From: Avibacterium volantium
GTDB lineage: Bacteria > Pseudomonadota > Gammaproteobacteria > Enterobacterales > Pasteurellaceae
Assembly (NCBI RefSeq): GCF_900635775.1
Contig: NZ_LR134167.1
Location: 62,001-126,000, forward strand
Length of the DNA: 64,000 bases
Reading direction: 5' to 3'
The notes beneath the pieces are model-generated. The model saw nothing but the letters and a program-made list of their open reading frames with translations, did no database searches and was not told the DNA's origin. How positions within the stretch are numbered: position 1 is the first letter of the stretch; the number at the start of each line of letters is the position of its first letter. This document shows, piece after piece, positions 29,888 through 38,250 of this stretch. Position numbers and translations under genes: made by a program.

Positions 29888-30624
29888 AACGGTTTGCCTC
29901 GTATCATTCGCCATACCATTTGCCAAAAAAGTTTGGTGTGCATTTTGCTGATTTTCCAGTTATCCGCAAAAGCACGGAAATGTGATGTGCCATTCTTATC
30001 ATAACGCACGGGGGTATCCACCCATACCATTGGAATTTGATACCAATGTGCTTTGACAATAATTTCAATGTCAAAATCCATTCGATCGCCAATTTTTTCC
30101 TGTTTCAACAAATCCATCATTGCCACCACAGGATAAAGCCGAAAACCACACATTCCATCTAAAATATCCCGTGAATGGGTGTGAATGGCATTCCAAAAAT
30201 CGGTAATCTTTCTACCGTATAAACGGGATTTTGGTGCATCATCGCCATAAATAGGACGTCCACAAATAAGTGCGGTGGGATTTTCCGCACTTTTTTGTAA
30301 AAAGATCGCCACATCAGAAAGTTGATGTTGCCCGTCTGCATCGACTTGTACAGCATAGGCAAAACCCTGTTCCCACGCCAGCTTAAATCCCACTTTCATT
30401 GCCGCGCCTTTGCCCCCATTCTGCGGACAAAAATGAACTTGAATACCGTCTTGTTGTGCAAGTTCGTGAAGTGCCGCTTTGTGCTCCGCTGTTGAGCCAT
30501 CATCAATAATCAGCACAGGTAAATTAAGTTGGCGTAGCTGATGTGCCACGGCACCTACGGTGTTGGAATGATTGTAATGAGGAATAAGGGCAATCACTTG
30601 TTGATTTATTGGCTGATTATGCAT
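29884..30624 (-). CDS. Family 2 glycosyltransferase of the APE cluster
   Basis: A 246-residue GT2 enzyme: IPHYNHSNTV near residue 14, IIDDGST near 40 (nucleotide binding) and VQVDADGQH near 92 (metal-binding DxD). It resembles dolichol-phosphate-mannose-synthase-type transferases. It corresponds to the N-terminal half of ApeJ-type fusions. Its product could be the lipid-linked sugar that accepts the polyene. The start overlaps the AMP ligase stop. Confidence 0.83.
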   Translation of the reverse strand: MHNQPINQQVIALIPHYNHSNTVGAVAHQLRQLNLPVLIIDDGSTAEHKAALHELAQQDGIQVHFCPQNGGKGAAMKVGFKLAWEQGFAYAVQVDADGQHQLSDVAIFLQKSAENPTALICGRPIYGDDAPKSRLYGRKITDFWNAIHTHSRDILDGMCGFRLYPVVAMMDLLKQEKIGDRMDFDIEIIVKAHWYQIPMVWVDTPVRYDKNGTSHFRAFADNWKISKMHTKLFWQMVWRMIRGKPL

Positions 30625-31942
30625 TGGTTAATTCCTCTTGCTGGCGGAGAAAGGCCTGCTCGAAATCTGCTTTTAAAATTTTTGATTGGCTGTTGCGTGG
30701 CAGTTTCTCGGTAAAACGCCAAAAACGTGGCAACGCTGCGGCTTCTTGAGTTTGGCTAAGATGCTGGCGAAGTGAATGAATGACCGCATTACGCCCTTGT
30801 GTGCGATATTGGTTTACCCCTTCTTCATTTAACGCCACCCAAGCCGCAGGGCGAGCCTGATTAGGGTGCTGCGCAATAAAGCAATCCACCACCCAAGAAT
30901 GCTGCTGCAAGGCTTGTTCTATATTGACCAGCGAAATGCGTTTATCACCCAGTTTGACAATGCGATCCACACGCCCAAGCAGTAAAAAACGCTCGCCGTG
31001 CATTTCCGCCGCGTCTGCCATAATTTCTGGCAGATCAAGCCAAGGGGATTTCACCCAAAGCGTGCCATTTTCTGTTAATCCTACTGTGGTAAATATGGTC
31101 GGCGTCCATAATGTTTCTTGCTCACGAAACGCTATTGCCCCTGTTTCAGTGCTACCGTAGCATTCGATCATTCGGCAAGATAAAGTGTCACGAATACGTT
31201 GTGCCGTATCCAAAGGTAAAGGCGAACCTGCGGAAACAACAGCACGAATGCCACAACGCGCAAGTTTGGGATCTTTTAAATTAAGGTGAGTCAGCAAGGC
31301 AGGGCTGCTTACCCATAATACATTTTCTGCGTGTAAACTTTCGCTCATCAAATATTCGGGATAATGATATTGCAAGCGTGCCAACGGCCAGCCTAAATAG
31401 AGCGGTAAGAAAATTCGGTAAGATAAACCGTAATGATGTTGGGCTGATACACTTGATACCACATATAGCGGTGTATTCTCTGAAAATGCGACACTCTGCG
31501 CAATAGCTTGAGCCTCTTGCCACATTTTTTCTGCGGTTTTAACTAAAATTTTTGGCTCACCACTGCTACCTGAGGTTTTAAGCCAAATTTCACTTTGACA
31601 ATGGGGATCGATTAAAGGCTGGGCTAAAGTTTCAGCGTTAATTTGTTGTGCTAAACCAAAGGTGGCAAAGCATTCATTATCCATCAACATCGCATTTTCT
31701 TGTGCTAGCCATTGTTGGTTTTCCGCCAATAAGTTTGGCGGCAATAACACCCGCACTTTTGCCTGAAAGCACGCCAGCAACACGCACGCCATTTGGGCCG
31801 CATCATCAAGCCATAAGCCTAGGCTATGTATCTGTTGCTGCTGTAATTGCTGACTAATTTGCCACGCTCGCAAGGTAAAATCTTGTTTTGACCAAGAAGG
31901 ATTTAAGGTGATGTCCTTCATTGCTGAAAAATTAATTTGCAT
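30617..31942 (-). CDS. apeH: Stand-alone acyl-activating AMP ligase (ApeH-like)
   Basis: A 441-residue adenylating enzyme of the ANL superfamily. Motifs: KTSGSSGEPK (phosphate loop) near residue 126, ECYGSTETG near 240, GRVDRIVKLGDKR near 325 and the catalytic lysine in RNSQSKILK near 418. In known APE pathways ApeH activates 4-hydroxybenzoate or a related aryl acid and loads it on ApeE. It lies directly after the ApeG-like membrane protein, the canonical position. A related second copy fused to a dehydratase domain is at 32500-34161. Confidence 0.87.
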   Translation of the reverse strand: MQINFSAMKDITLNPSWSKQDFTLRAWQISQQLQQQQIHSLGLWLDDAAQMACVLLACFQAKVRVLLPPNLLAENQQWLAQENAMLMDNECFATFGLAQQINAETLAQPLIDPHCQSEIWLKTSGSSGEPKILVKTAEKMWQEAQAIAQSVAFSENTPLYVVSSVSAQHHYGLSYRIFLPLYLGWPLARLQYHYPEYLMSESLHAENVLWVSSPALLTHLNLKDPKLARCGIRAVVSAGSPLPLDTAQRIRDTLSCRMIECYGSTETGAIAFREQETLWTPTIFTTVGLTENGTLWVKSPWLDLPEIMADAAEMHGERFLLLGRVDRIVKLGDKRISLVNIEQALQQHSWVVDCFIAQHPNQARPAAWVALNEEGVNQYRTQGRNAVIHSLRQHLSQTQEAAALPRFWRFTEKLPRNSQSKILKADFEQAFLRQQEELTNA

Positions 31943-32495
31943 GATGTTTTTTTACTTGTTGTCGAATGATCCATTCAATGCCCATCACTAAACCAATGAA
32001 CACATAGGAAATCACCCCTGAATATAATGCCCAATAATCATAATATTGCCCGAATATTAGTGCGCTGGTAATCACGATATTGATAATAAACACAACGCAC
32101 CATACTTGGGTTACGGTTCGGGTGTAACGCACACCTTCTGCGGTTAAATTCGGTTCTTGCAAGCGGGCTAAACGCTCTACAAAGGTTTGCGATTGCCATA
32201 GGCTGCTTGCAAATAAGGTGAGCATTAATCCATTGATAATCACGGGATACCAAAACATTCCCACTAAGGCGCGTGTGCCTGCGATCACCGCTAAAATTAA
32301 TGCTAGGCAAAAAGAGAAATAACGCTGCGCTGAGGGCTTTTGTAGCAGCCCTTTCACCGCCCATAATGCCGCCATTATCCACGGCAGATAAAACAAAATG
32401 GGGCTATTTGCCCCTTGCCACCAAAAAACAATGGGAAAAGCCACCGCACTTACTGCAAGGAATAAGGTGATAAGAACGGAAGTTAGGGCTTTCAT
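31932..32495 (-). CDS. apeG: ApeG-like integral membrane protein (COG4648)
   Basis: A 187-residue protein with about five to six hydrophobic segments and the family sequence FYLPWIMAALW, WYPVIINGLML and ARLQEPNLTAEGVRYTR (cytoplasmic loop). It is conserved in APE clusters but has no known activity. It lies between the two AMP ligase genes and overlaps the downstream one by 11 bases. Confidence 0.8.
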   Translation of the reverse strand: MKALTSVLITLFLAVSAVAFPIVFWWQGANSPILFYLPWIMAALWAVKGLLQKPSAQRYFSFCLALILAVIAGTRALVGMFWYPVIINGLMLTLFASSLWQSQTFVERLARLQEPNLTAEGVRYTRTVTQVWCVVFIINIVITSALIFGQYYDYWALYSGVISYVFIGLVMGIEWIIRQQVKKHHAN

Positions 32496-32499
32496 TATG

Positions 32500-34161
32500 T
32501 TATTCCGTTAAAAGTGCCACACCGCTACAGCAAGTTTCTTCGGCAACTTTAAGCTGGAATGTGATCCGCCGCTTTTCAGGCTGCCAACTAAGCGTGAGTT
32601 CAAATTCATCATTTGGACGTAAAAAATGCTGGAACTTCAAACGATCAATGCTCGAAAAATTAAGATTCCTACCTAAAAAATCCTGCATTTTTTCGCTGAT
32701 CCATTGTAACTCAATCACGCCCGGCACTAAGGGAAATTCAGCAAAATGATCTTTTAAGAAACGCAATTCCAACGGCACTTTGCCTTTGATCACATATTGA
32801 TTGCCATCACACTCTGGCTTAGACCAAATAGGATCAAGCACGCTTTCCATACAAACTTGATTAAAGGCTAATTTATTAATTTTCGATTGACTATTGCGCG
32901 GCAATTTATCAGTAAAACGCCAAAAACGTGGAATGGCGGATTTATCTTGATTTGCAGCAACAGCTTGTTTCAGTTCGGCAATTAATGCACGGCGACCTTG
33001 TTCACGGAAAGCATTAATGCCAGCCTCCGTCAATCCCACCCACGCAGCTAAGCGATTTTGCTCTGGGTGGCGTGCGATATAACAATCTTCCACAAAAGGA
33101 TGTTGTAATAACTGACGTTCAATGCTCACTAAAGATGTGCGCTTATCACCAATTTTCACAATGCGATCACAACGTCCAAGTAAACGAAAGCCTGAGCCTT
33201 CAAATTCCACCACATCTGCGGTTTGCTCGCGTCCTGAAATCCAGTCCGCTTCAATCCATAAGGCATCTTGTTCATCTTGCCCAAGCTGGCTATTTGGCAA
33301 CCTTTGCCAAAGATGAATATCATCACGGATTGCAATCGGGCCAGTTTCCGTACTGCCGTAAATTTCTACCACGGGGACGTGGATTGCCGCACGGATTTGA
33401 GTTGAAACATCTTCAGCCAATGCGCCACCTGAAGAAACAATACCACGCAGACTTTTTGGCATTGCCATTGTGTCCCAAGCAATACTTGATAACATCGCAG
33501 GGCTACTCACCAGCACGGCATTTTCTGATTGGTTAAGCGCCGACTTGATACACTCAGGATAAAACAATTGCTTACGCCCAATTTGCCACCCAAGCGCTAA
33601 CGACATCATAATATGCACGGTTAAGCCATAAACGTGCTGAATGCTCACCGTGCTAATGGCACGCCATTGATTATCCGCAGGGAAAGGCAGAGCCTCTGCC
33701 AACACTTGCGCGCTTCGCCACATTTGCTGAGCGGTTTTCACAATAGTTTTTGCTTCCCCTGTGCTACCAGAGGTTTTCAGCCAAATTTCTGTTTGTGCGT
33801 TACGATCAAAGTGCGGTGCAAAATTTTCTTGTTTTTGTACCTGCTGATCGCCACCAAAATCCTTAAACGCCATATAAGGTGAAAGTTCAGCATCATTATC
33901 ACACAACCAGAACTGAGCGTGCTGCGCAACCCATTCACGGCTTTCTTGGGTTAAATTGGGTGGAAAAAGCACGCGTACATCAGCCTGCCAAGCAGCAAGC
34001 AAGGTGCAGGCAAGGTTTGCGCCGTCTTCTAACCAAACCGCAATAGATTTCACTTTTTGCTGTTTGAACGCTTGCGCCATTTGTAGGGCTTTGTAAGCAA
34101 AATCGCCATAGCGCCAATCGGGCTGCGTGGCGATAAGACTATGTTCCGTGTAATTAGGCAT
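32500..34161 (-). CDS. Second AMP ligase fused to a hotdog dehydratase domain (ApeH-ApeI fusion)
   Basis: 553 residues. Residues 1 to about 455 are a second ANL ligase with KTSGSTGEAK, EIYGSTETG, GRCDRIVKIGDKR and RNSQSKINK, similar throughout to the stand-alone ligase. Residues of about 465-553 are a hotdog domain (LKDHFAEFPLVPGVIELQW, then FLRPNDEFEL) like ApeI/FabA-type dehydratases, in which His of DHF and Pro-Gly are typical. Canonical clusters have separate apeH and apeI downstream of apeG. Here the fused copy precedes apeG and no separate apeI exists, so the only ApeI-type domain is in this fusion. Start ATG 34161 overlaps the ACP stop. Confidence 0.87.
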   Translation of the reverse strand: MPNYTEHSLIATQPDWRYGDFAYKALQMAQAFKQQKVKSIAVWLEDGANLACTLLAAWQADVRVLFPPNLTQESREWVAQHAQFWLCDNDAELSPYMAFKDFGGDQQVQKQENFAPHFDRNAQTEIWLKTSGSTGEAKTIVKTAQQMWRSAQVLAEALPFPADNQWRAISTVSIQHVYGLTVHIMMSLALGWQIGRKQLFYPECIKSALNQSENAVLVSSPAMLSSIAWDTMAMPKSLRGIVSSGGALAEDVSTQIRAAIHVPVVEIYGSTETGPIAIRDDIHLWQRLPNSQLGQDEQDALWIEADWISGREQTADVVEFEGSGFRLLGRCDRIVKIGDKRTSLVSIERQLLQHPFVEDCYIARHPEQNRLAAWVGLTEAGINAFREQGRRALIAELKQAVAANQDKSAIPRFWRFTDKLPRNSQSKINKLAFNQVCMESVLDPIWSKPECDGNQYVIKGKVPLELRFLKDHFAEFPLVPGVIELQWISEKMQDFLGRNLNFSSIDRLKFQHFLRPNDEFELTLSWQPEKRRITFQLKVAEETCCSGVALLTE

Positions 34162-34441
34162 TCTGAGAGTCGTCTGTGGCTTGTTGAGCTTCTTGGCTCA
34201 TTTTTAACACCGCTTGCACCACATCATTTACTGTACGCACATTGCGGAAATCTTCAGGTTTCACTTTGTATCCAGTGTTGCGTTTGATGTAGTCAATTAA
34301 ATCAATGGCGTCAATGCTATCAATTTCTAGATCTTCATAAAGATTCGTTTCTGGGGTGATTTTCTTGGGATCAATTTCAAATAAAGATACCAAGGCCTCA
34401 GAAAGCAAATCTTGAATTTGTTGTTCTGTCATCATCGTCAT
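34154..34441 (-). CDS. apeF: Acyl carrier protein (ApeF-like)
   Basis: A 95-residue ACP; the phosphopantetheine serine lies in EIDSIDAIDL near residue 40. It is acidic and helical, with a KPEDFRNVRTVNDV segment as in other ACPs. Its ATG overlaps the stop of the preceding ACP gene (TAATG). In studied APE systems this ACP carries the growing chain while the other carries the aryl starter. Confidence 0.88.
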   Translation of the reverse strand: MTMMTEQQIQDLLSEALVSLFEIDPKKITPETNLYEDLEIDSIDAIDLIDYIKRNTGYKVKPEDFRNVRTVNDVVQAVLKMSQEAQQATDDSQNA

Positions 34442-34698
34442 TAACCTTGTTGTGAGCGAATAAAGGCGGCTAAAGTATTGACATTAGTGAAGTGATCGCG
34501 CAATGCGTGCTGTTCACTATCTAATTGTAAATTAAAGGCTTTTTGTACTGCTAAACCGAGTTCTAGCGCATCAACAGAATCTAGCCCTAAGCCCTCATCG
34601 CTAAACAGCAATGTATCATTTTCAATATCTTCTGGGCTAATGTCTTCCAATGCTAAACTTTCGATAATGATATTTTTAAGTTGTTGTTCTAATTCCAT
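34441..34698 (-). CDS. apeE: Acyl carrier protein (ApeE-like)
   Basis: An 85-residue ACP with phosphopantetheine serine in GLDSVDALEL near residue 41. It is placed as ApeE, the carrier reported to receive the activated aryl starter in known APE systems. It is five bases downstream of the acyltransferase gene and coupled to the next ACP. Confidence 0.88.
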   Translation of the reverse strand: MELEQQLKNIIIESLALEDISPEDIENDTLLFSDEGLGLDSVDALELGLAVQKAFNLQLDSEQHALRDHFTNVNTLAAFIRSQQG

Positions 34699-34703
34699 TT
34701 TAT

Positions 34704-35465
34704 TTATCCTTTTTGTTGAGTTTGAGAATTAAAATAATCGTTTAAATATTGTGTTAAGCGGCGTGCTGCCAAAGGTAAGGGTTTTTCAGCAAGCCAATCT
34801 TGTGGATCAATGTCCTCTCCCACAGAGAGCTCATAAGTAATGCGGCTTTTAGGTAATTGATACCAAGGTTGCCCTTTTTTGAAATTCAGCGGATGCATTT
34901 TGATCACCACGGGAGTAATCACTTTTGCACTACGCAAACCAATAGATACCGCACCACGGTTAAGTTTCACCACACCGTCCCAACCTGTTCTAGTCCCCTC
35001 AGGGAAAAGCAAAATTGCCTGTTCTTTCAGCACGTTATCGCATTGTTCTAACAGCTCAAGGGATTCTGTGTTCGGCAAAAATCCACAAGCCAAAATTTGG
35101 TTTCGCATTGTTGGGTTATGCAATAAATCTTGTTTCACAATGCAATTTAGTTCTGGCGTTTTCGCTAAGGTCAGCACCACATCAAGCAAAGAGGGGTGAT
35201 TGGCGATAACTAATTGCCCGGCACGCCCTAATTTTTCAAAACCTTGATATTTGACTTCTAGCACGCCACTCCAAACAGTAAAACGCACAAAATAATGCCA
35301 AATTTTTCCAACAAAACGGCGTACTTTTAATTGCGTAGCTAAGTTTTGTGGGCGGCGTGCATAAGGGTATAACACTAGTTGCAATAATGTTCCTGCCACG
35401 CCCCAAAAAGCAAACCCTATGGCAGTGGCAAGAAAACGGCGTAGCCAATCTAATTTTTCTGCCAT
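34704..35465 (-). CDS. apeD: 1-acyl-glycerol-3-phosphate-type acyltransferase (ApeD-like)
   Basis: About 253 residues from ATG 35465 (MAEKLDWLRRF), which follows GGAGAT; a longer reading lacks a ribosome site. PlsC motifs are visible: NHPSLLD (H-x4-D) and FPEGTRTG. One or two N-terminal hydrophobic stretches anchor it in the membrane. It overlaps the CLF gene by 16 bases. It could attach the polyene to a phospholipid or glycerol acceptor, or to the resorcinol. Confidence 0.85.
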   Translation of the reverse strand: MAEKLDWLRRFLATAIGFAFWGVAGTLLQLVLYPYARRPQNLATQLKVRRFVGKIWHYFVRFTVWSGVLEVKYQGFEKLGRAGQLVIANHPSLLDVVLTLAKTPELNCIVKQDLLHNPTMRNQILACGFLPNTESLELLEQCDNVLKEQAILLFPEGTRTGWDGVVKLNRGAVSIGLRSAKVITPVVIKMHPLNFKKGQPWYQLPKSRITYELSVGEDIDPQDWLAEKPLPLAARRLTQYLNDYFNSQTQQKG

Positions 35466-36202
35466 AACCAAATATCTCCACGCGAACTTGGGGTTTGCCA
35501 CTGAGATTGGTCTAAATATTGTTGCTGTACCCAAAATAACGCATTATCACTACATTTTTCGGCAAGATCGCCACGTTCTTCAGCACAATGCAAGCTAAGT
35601 TGATATTGGTTGCCTTTTTCTACTACTAAGGCTAACGCATAACCAAAAGGCTGACGCACTACAGGTTCGGCATTATATTGTTCTGCCAATGGAGATTCTG
35701 CTACCACCACAAGTACGCGTTCTTGCCCTTCTTGCAACAATAAATAAGCCTCAAGCAATGCCACTTCCAAATTATCTTGTTGTGCCATAATTGCCGTGGT
35801 TTCAGCTTTGACTTGGCGCATTTCTGACCATTGCCCTACCAATGCATTATGCACAGATAAATTGAATGAAGTCGGTGAAACATCACCCTCTGTTAAAAGA
35901 CTATGCCAAAGGGCAAAGTTTCGATTGATTTCGCTATTGGCAGAGGCATAAACCACAGGGATATTGGGTTGTTCTTCCATAAGATCCCAAGCGGCTTCAA
36001 AAAATAAGCGAGCCAGCTCACTTAAACGTCGCCGTTTTAATGGGGGAAGAAAGGCTAACTTAGGCGCAAAAGGCTGCCATAAATGGCTATTTTTCGCCCA
36101 ATGAGCTTCGCCTAATTGCCAATCTTGGCGAGAAAGTTCACGGTTAGTAACCACTTTCCAGCCACGCAGAGAAAAATTAAACTGACAAATTGCAGTATTC
36201 AT
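35450..36202 (-). CDS. apeC: Chain-length factor, ketosynthase-like without active site (ApeC-like)
   Basis: A 250-residue beta-ketoacyl synthase N-terminal-type protein. The segment GDVSPTSFNLSVHNALVGQW and the later LEAYLLLQEGQERVLVV match CLF proteins of APE clusters. There is no catalytic cysteine where ketosynthases have one, as expected for a CLF. It probably pairs with the ApeO-like synthase and sets chain length. It follows a lipoprotein gene by five bases. Confidence 0.85.
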   Translation of the reverse strand: MNTAICQFNFSLRGWKVVTNRELSRQDWQLGEAHWAKNSHLWQPFAPKLAFLPPLKRRRLSELARLFFEAAWDLMEEQPNIPVVYASANSEINRNFALWHSLLTEGDVSPTSFNLSVHNALVGQWSEMRQVKAETTAIMAQQDNLEVALLEAYLLLQEGQERVLVVVAESPLAEQYNAEPVVRQPFGYALALVVEKGNQYQLSLHCAEERGDLAEKCSDNALFWVQQQYLDQSQWQTPSSRGDIWLWQKN

Positions 36203-36207
36203 TGAAA

Positions 36208-36621
36208 TTATTGGAATAATTCGTTAATCATTAGATCGGTTTGGCCTTGTAAGCCAACTTGTTTTACACGATCTACTTCATCGCCACGTCTTTTGTATGT
36301 AACTGCTCCAATCACTTGTTTATCCTGTATAACGGTGAAACGTGCGCGAGCAATAATAGCGCGGTTACCACGAACATTTACTTTTAAAGTAGAAGCACAG
36401 CCTGCAATCTCATTAGATTTTGCAAAATGTGCTTGAATACCACGTTTTTTTAGACTAGCCAAAATAGAATCAGAAAAATCTTCAGGCGCTCTTTGTAAAT
36501 TTCCTGTCACACATAATGGTTGTTTAAGGTGAGCTAATTGTACTGGACTAGCATCATCAATCCCAGCTGCACAACCACCTAATGTGCTTACTAATAAACT
36601 AATAGCTAATAATTTTTTCAT
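36208..36621 (-). CDS. Small lipoprotein, first gene of the leftward APE arm
   Basis: A 137-residue lipoprotein: signal peptide MKKLLAISLLVSTLGG with lipobox LGGC, so Cys17 would be lipidated. The mature part has two further cysteines and a beta-rich stretch (ARARFTVIQDKQVIGAVTYKR). I do not recognise a function, but its place five bases before the CLF gene and opposite another lipoprotein gene suggests a part in export or anchoring of the pigment. A good ribosome site (GGGAG) precedes it. Confidence 0.75.
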   Translation of the reverse strand: MKKLLAISLLVSTLGGCAAGIDDASPVQLAHLKQPLCVTGNLQRAPEDFSDSILASLKKRGIQAHFAKSNEIAGCASTLKVNVRGNRAIIARARFTVIQDKQVIGAVTYKRRGDEVDRVKQVGLQGQTDLMINELFQ

Positions 36622-36663
36622 TGTAAAACTCCCTGCTATTTATTTGGATAAAAATATGGTGGA

Positions 36664-36693
36664 AGTTTACCTTAATTTAAGCTAAATTATCAA
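36664..36693 (-). promoter_or_regulatory. Candidate promoter of the leftward APE operon
   Basis: On the minus strand, TTGATA (36688-36693) and TAAACT (36664-36669) are 18 bases apart, about 45 bases before the lipoprotein start. The 140-bp divergent region is AT-rich and would control both arms. This is a pattern match only. Confidence 0.35.
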
Positions 36694-36761
36694 ATGGAAA
36701 AAATGATATGGAAAGGAGTTTTCATCTCATTTATTTAACTTTTGTAAAATAAGGAAAGACT

Positions 36762-37187
36762 ATGAAAAATTCAGTAAAAGTTATGCTTGCATTCGCCACT
36801 GTATTACTTGCTGCTTGCGCCCCTAGAGATACCACCCATTATTACTCCATTCAGGAAGCATTAAATTCTCCTGAAGCAAAAGAAGTGTTAGATCCAAAAA
36901 TTAAACTCTATTTTGGCAAGCCTGCGCCGGGTAAAGTTGTCAAAGCGGGGTTAGTGAGTAATCGTAAAACCAATGCGGCAAATAAGAGCGATGAAAAATC
37001 TTGTCAATGGGCGTTCCTAACTGTAGTGAAACAATTCCAAGATACAGCGAAAAAACGCGGTGCAACCAAAGTGGGTAATATCATCAGTTTCTATAAGAAA
37101 CACCCTTATCGCAGCACAACACAATACGAATGCCACGCAGGTAATTTAATGAGTGGTGTTGCCTTAAAAGGCGATATTGTTCGCTAA
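36762..37187 (+). CDS. Conserved lipoprotein, first gene of the rightward arm
   Basis: A 141-residue lipoprotein with lipobox LAAC near residue 19. The mature domain contains KIKLYFGKPAPG, TNAANKSDEKSCQWAF and TQYECHAGNLMSGVALKGDIV. Proteins with this pattern occur beside APE genes in enterobacteria and are often misnamed excinuclease ATPase subunits; I see no ATPase motif. Two cysteines of the mature part could form a disulfide. AAGGA precedes the ATG. The role is unknown, presumably at the envelope. Confidence 0.8.
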   Translation: MKNSVKVMLAFATVLLAACAPRDTTHYYSIQEALNSPEAKEVLDPKIKLYFGKPAPGKVVKAGLVSNRKTNAANKSDEKSCQWAFLTVVKQFQDTAKKRGATKVGNIISFYKKHPYRSTTQYECHAGNLMSGVALKGDIVR

Positions 37188-37196
37188 TTCATTTCT

Positions 37197-37238
37197 TTAA
37201 GTGCGGTCGAAAATTTGGAAATTTTACACCGCACTTAA
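37197..37238 (+). terminator. Inverted uptake-signal hairpin between lipoprotein and darA
   Basis: TTAAGTGCGGT (37197-37207) pairs with ACCGCACTTAA (37228-37238), and an inner AAAATTT/AAATTTT pair lengthens the stem. The T run is weak, so it may terminate only partly. Confidence 0.5.
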
Positions 37239-37323
37239 CATTTTAGCTGGCTTGACAATCACATTATCAAATTTATAATTTCGCGCCGAATTTTATTGGC
37301 ACACATTTTTAGCATTTAACTTT

Positions 37324-38250
37324 ATGGACACGCATTCACCTAAACATATCCTTGTGGTTTCTTATTCACAAACAGGGCAACTTTCTCGTTTAGTAGAGAA
37401 TTTTCTGCAACCATTACGCACACAGCAAGAGATCATCATTGAAGAATATCAGGTGAAATCGCAGCAAGATTATGCGTTTCCGTGGAAATTTACCCCATTT
37501 TTTAACACCTTTCCTGAAAGTGTTCACTTACAACCTGCGCCAATTCAGCCACCGCAATTACAGCGTGATCACTATGATTTGGTGATTATCGCCTATAGCG
37601 TTTGGTTTCTTTCCCCCTCTCAACCCATTACTGCATTTTTGCAAAGTGAACAGGGCAAACAAGTCTTGCACAACACGCCTGTGATCACCTTAATCGGCTG
37701 TCGTAATATGTGGTTAATGGCACAAGAAAAAGTCAAAGCCTTATTACATCAAGCGGGCGCAACGCTGGTGGGCAATATTGTTAAAACCGATCAATCTAAT
37801 GCGTGGGCAAGTTTTATCACCACGCCATTATGGCTGTTTACAGGCAAAAAGCGTCCTTATGAATGGTTACCTAGCGCCGGCATTAGTGAAGAAAATATTA
37901 CCGATATGCAGCGATTTGGTCGAGAACTTGCAGAAAAATTAGCAGAAAATGCCTCGCTCGATCAACCGCTATTTCAACATATGGGCGCGGTGCAAATTGA
38001 TGAGAAACTGATGATGAGTGAAAAAGTGGGACACCGCAGTTTTTATTTATGGGGGAAATTATTACTCAAGTGCGGTCAAATTTCGCCACGTTTACGCCAA
38101 GCGGTGCTGTATGTTTATATTGCTTTTTTAATATTATTAATTATTACTGTCGTACCAATTTCTGCCCTAATTAAGCGTTTACTAAAACCTTTATTAAAAG
38201 AAAAACTTGAACGCCAAAAACGCTATTTTGCTGCACCATCTGGAGAATAA
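37324..38250 (+). CDS. darA: Dialkylresorcinol condensing enzyme DarA
   Basis: 308 residues. A flavodoxin-like N-terminus (VVSYSQTGQLSRLVENFLQPL) is followed by AFPWKFTPFFNTFPESV, VIIAYSVWFLSPSQPI and VITLIGCRNMWLMAQEKVK, all hallmarks of DarA. DarA acts with DarB to make dialkylresorcinols through condensation and aromatisation. A C-terminal hydrophobic segment near residues 260-285 suggests membrane association. The stop overlaps the darB start (TAATG). An uptake signal lies inside the gene at about 38068. Confidence 0.9.
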   Translation: MDTHSPKHILVVSYSQTGQLSRLVENFLQPLRTQQEIIIEEYQVKSQQDYAFPWKFTPFFNTFPESVHLQPAPIQPPQLQRDHYDLVIIAYSVWFLSPSQPITAFLQSEQGKQVLHNTPVITLIGCRNMWLMAQEKVKALLHQAGATLVGNIVKTDQSNAWASFITTPLWLFTGKKRPYEWLPSAGISEENITDMQRFGRELAEKLAENASLDQPLFQHMGAVQIDEKLMMSEKVGHRSFYLWGKLLLKCGQISPRLRQAVLYVYIAFLILLIITVVPISALIKRLLKPLLKEKLERQKRYFAAPSGE

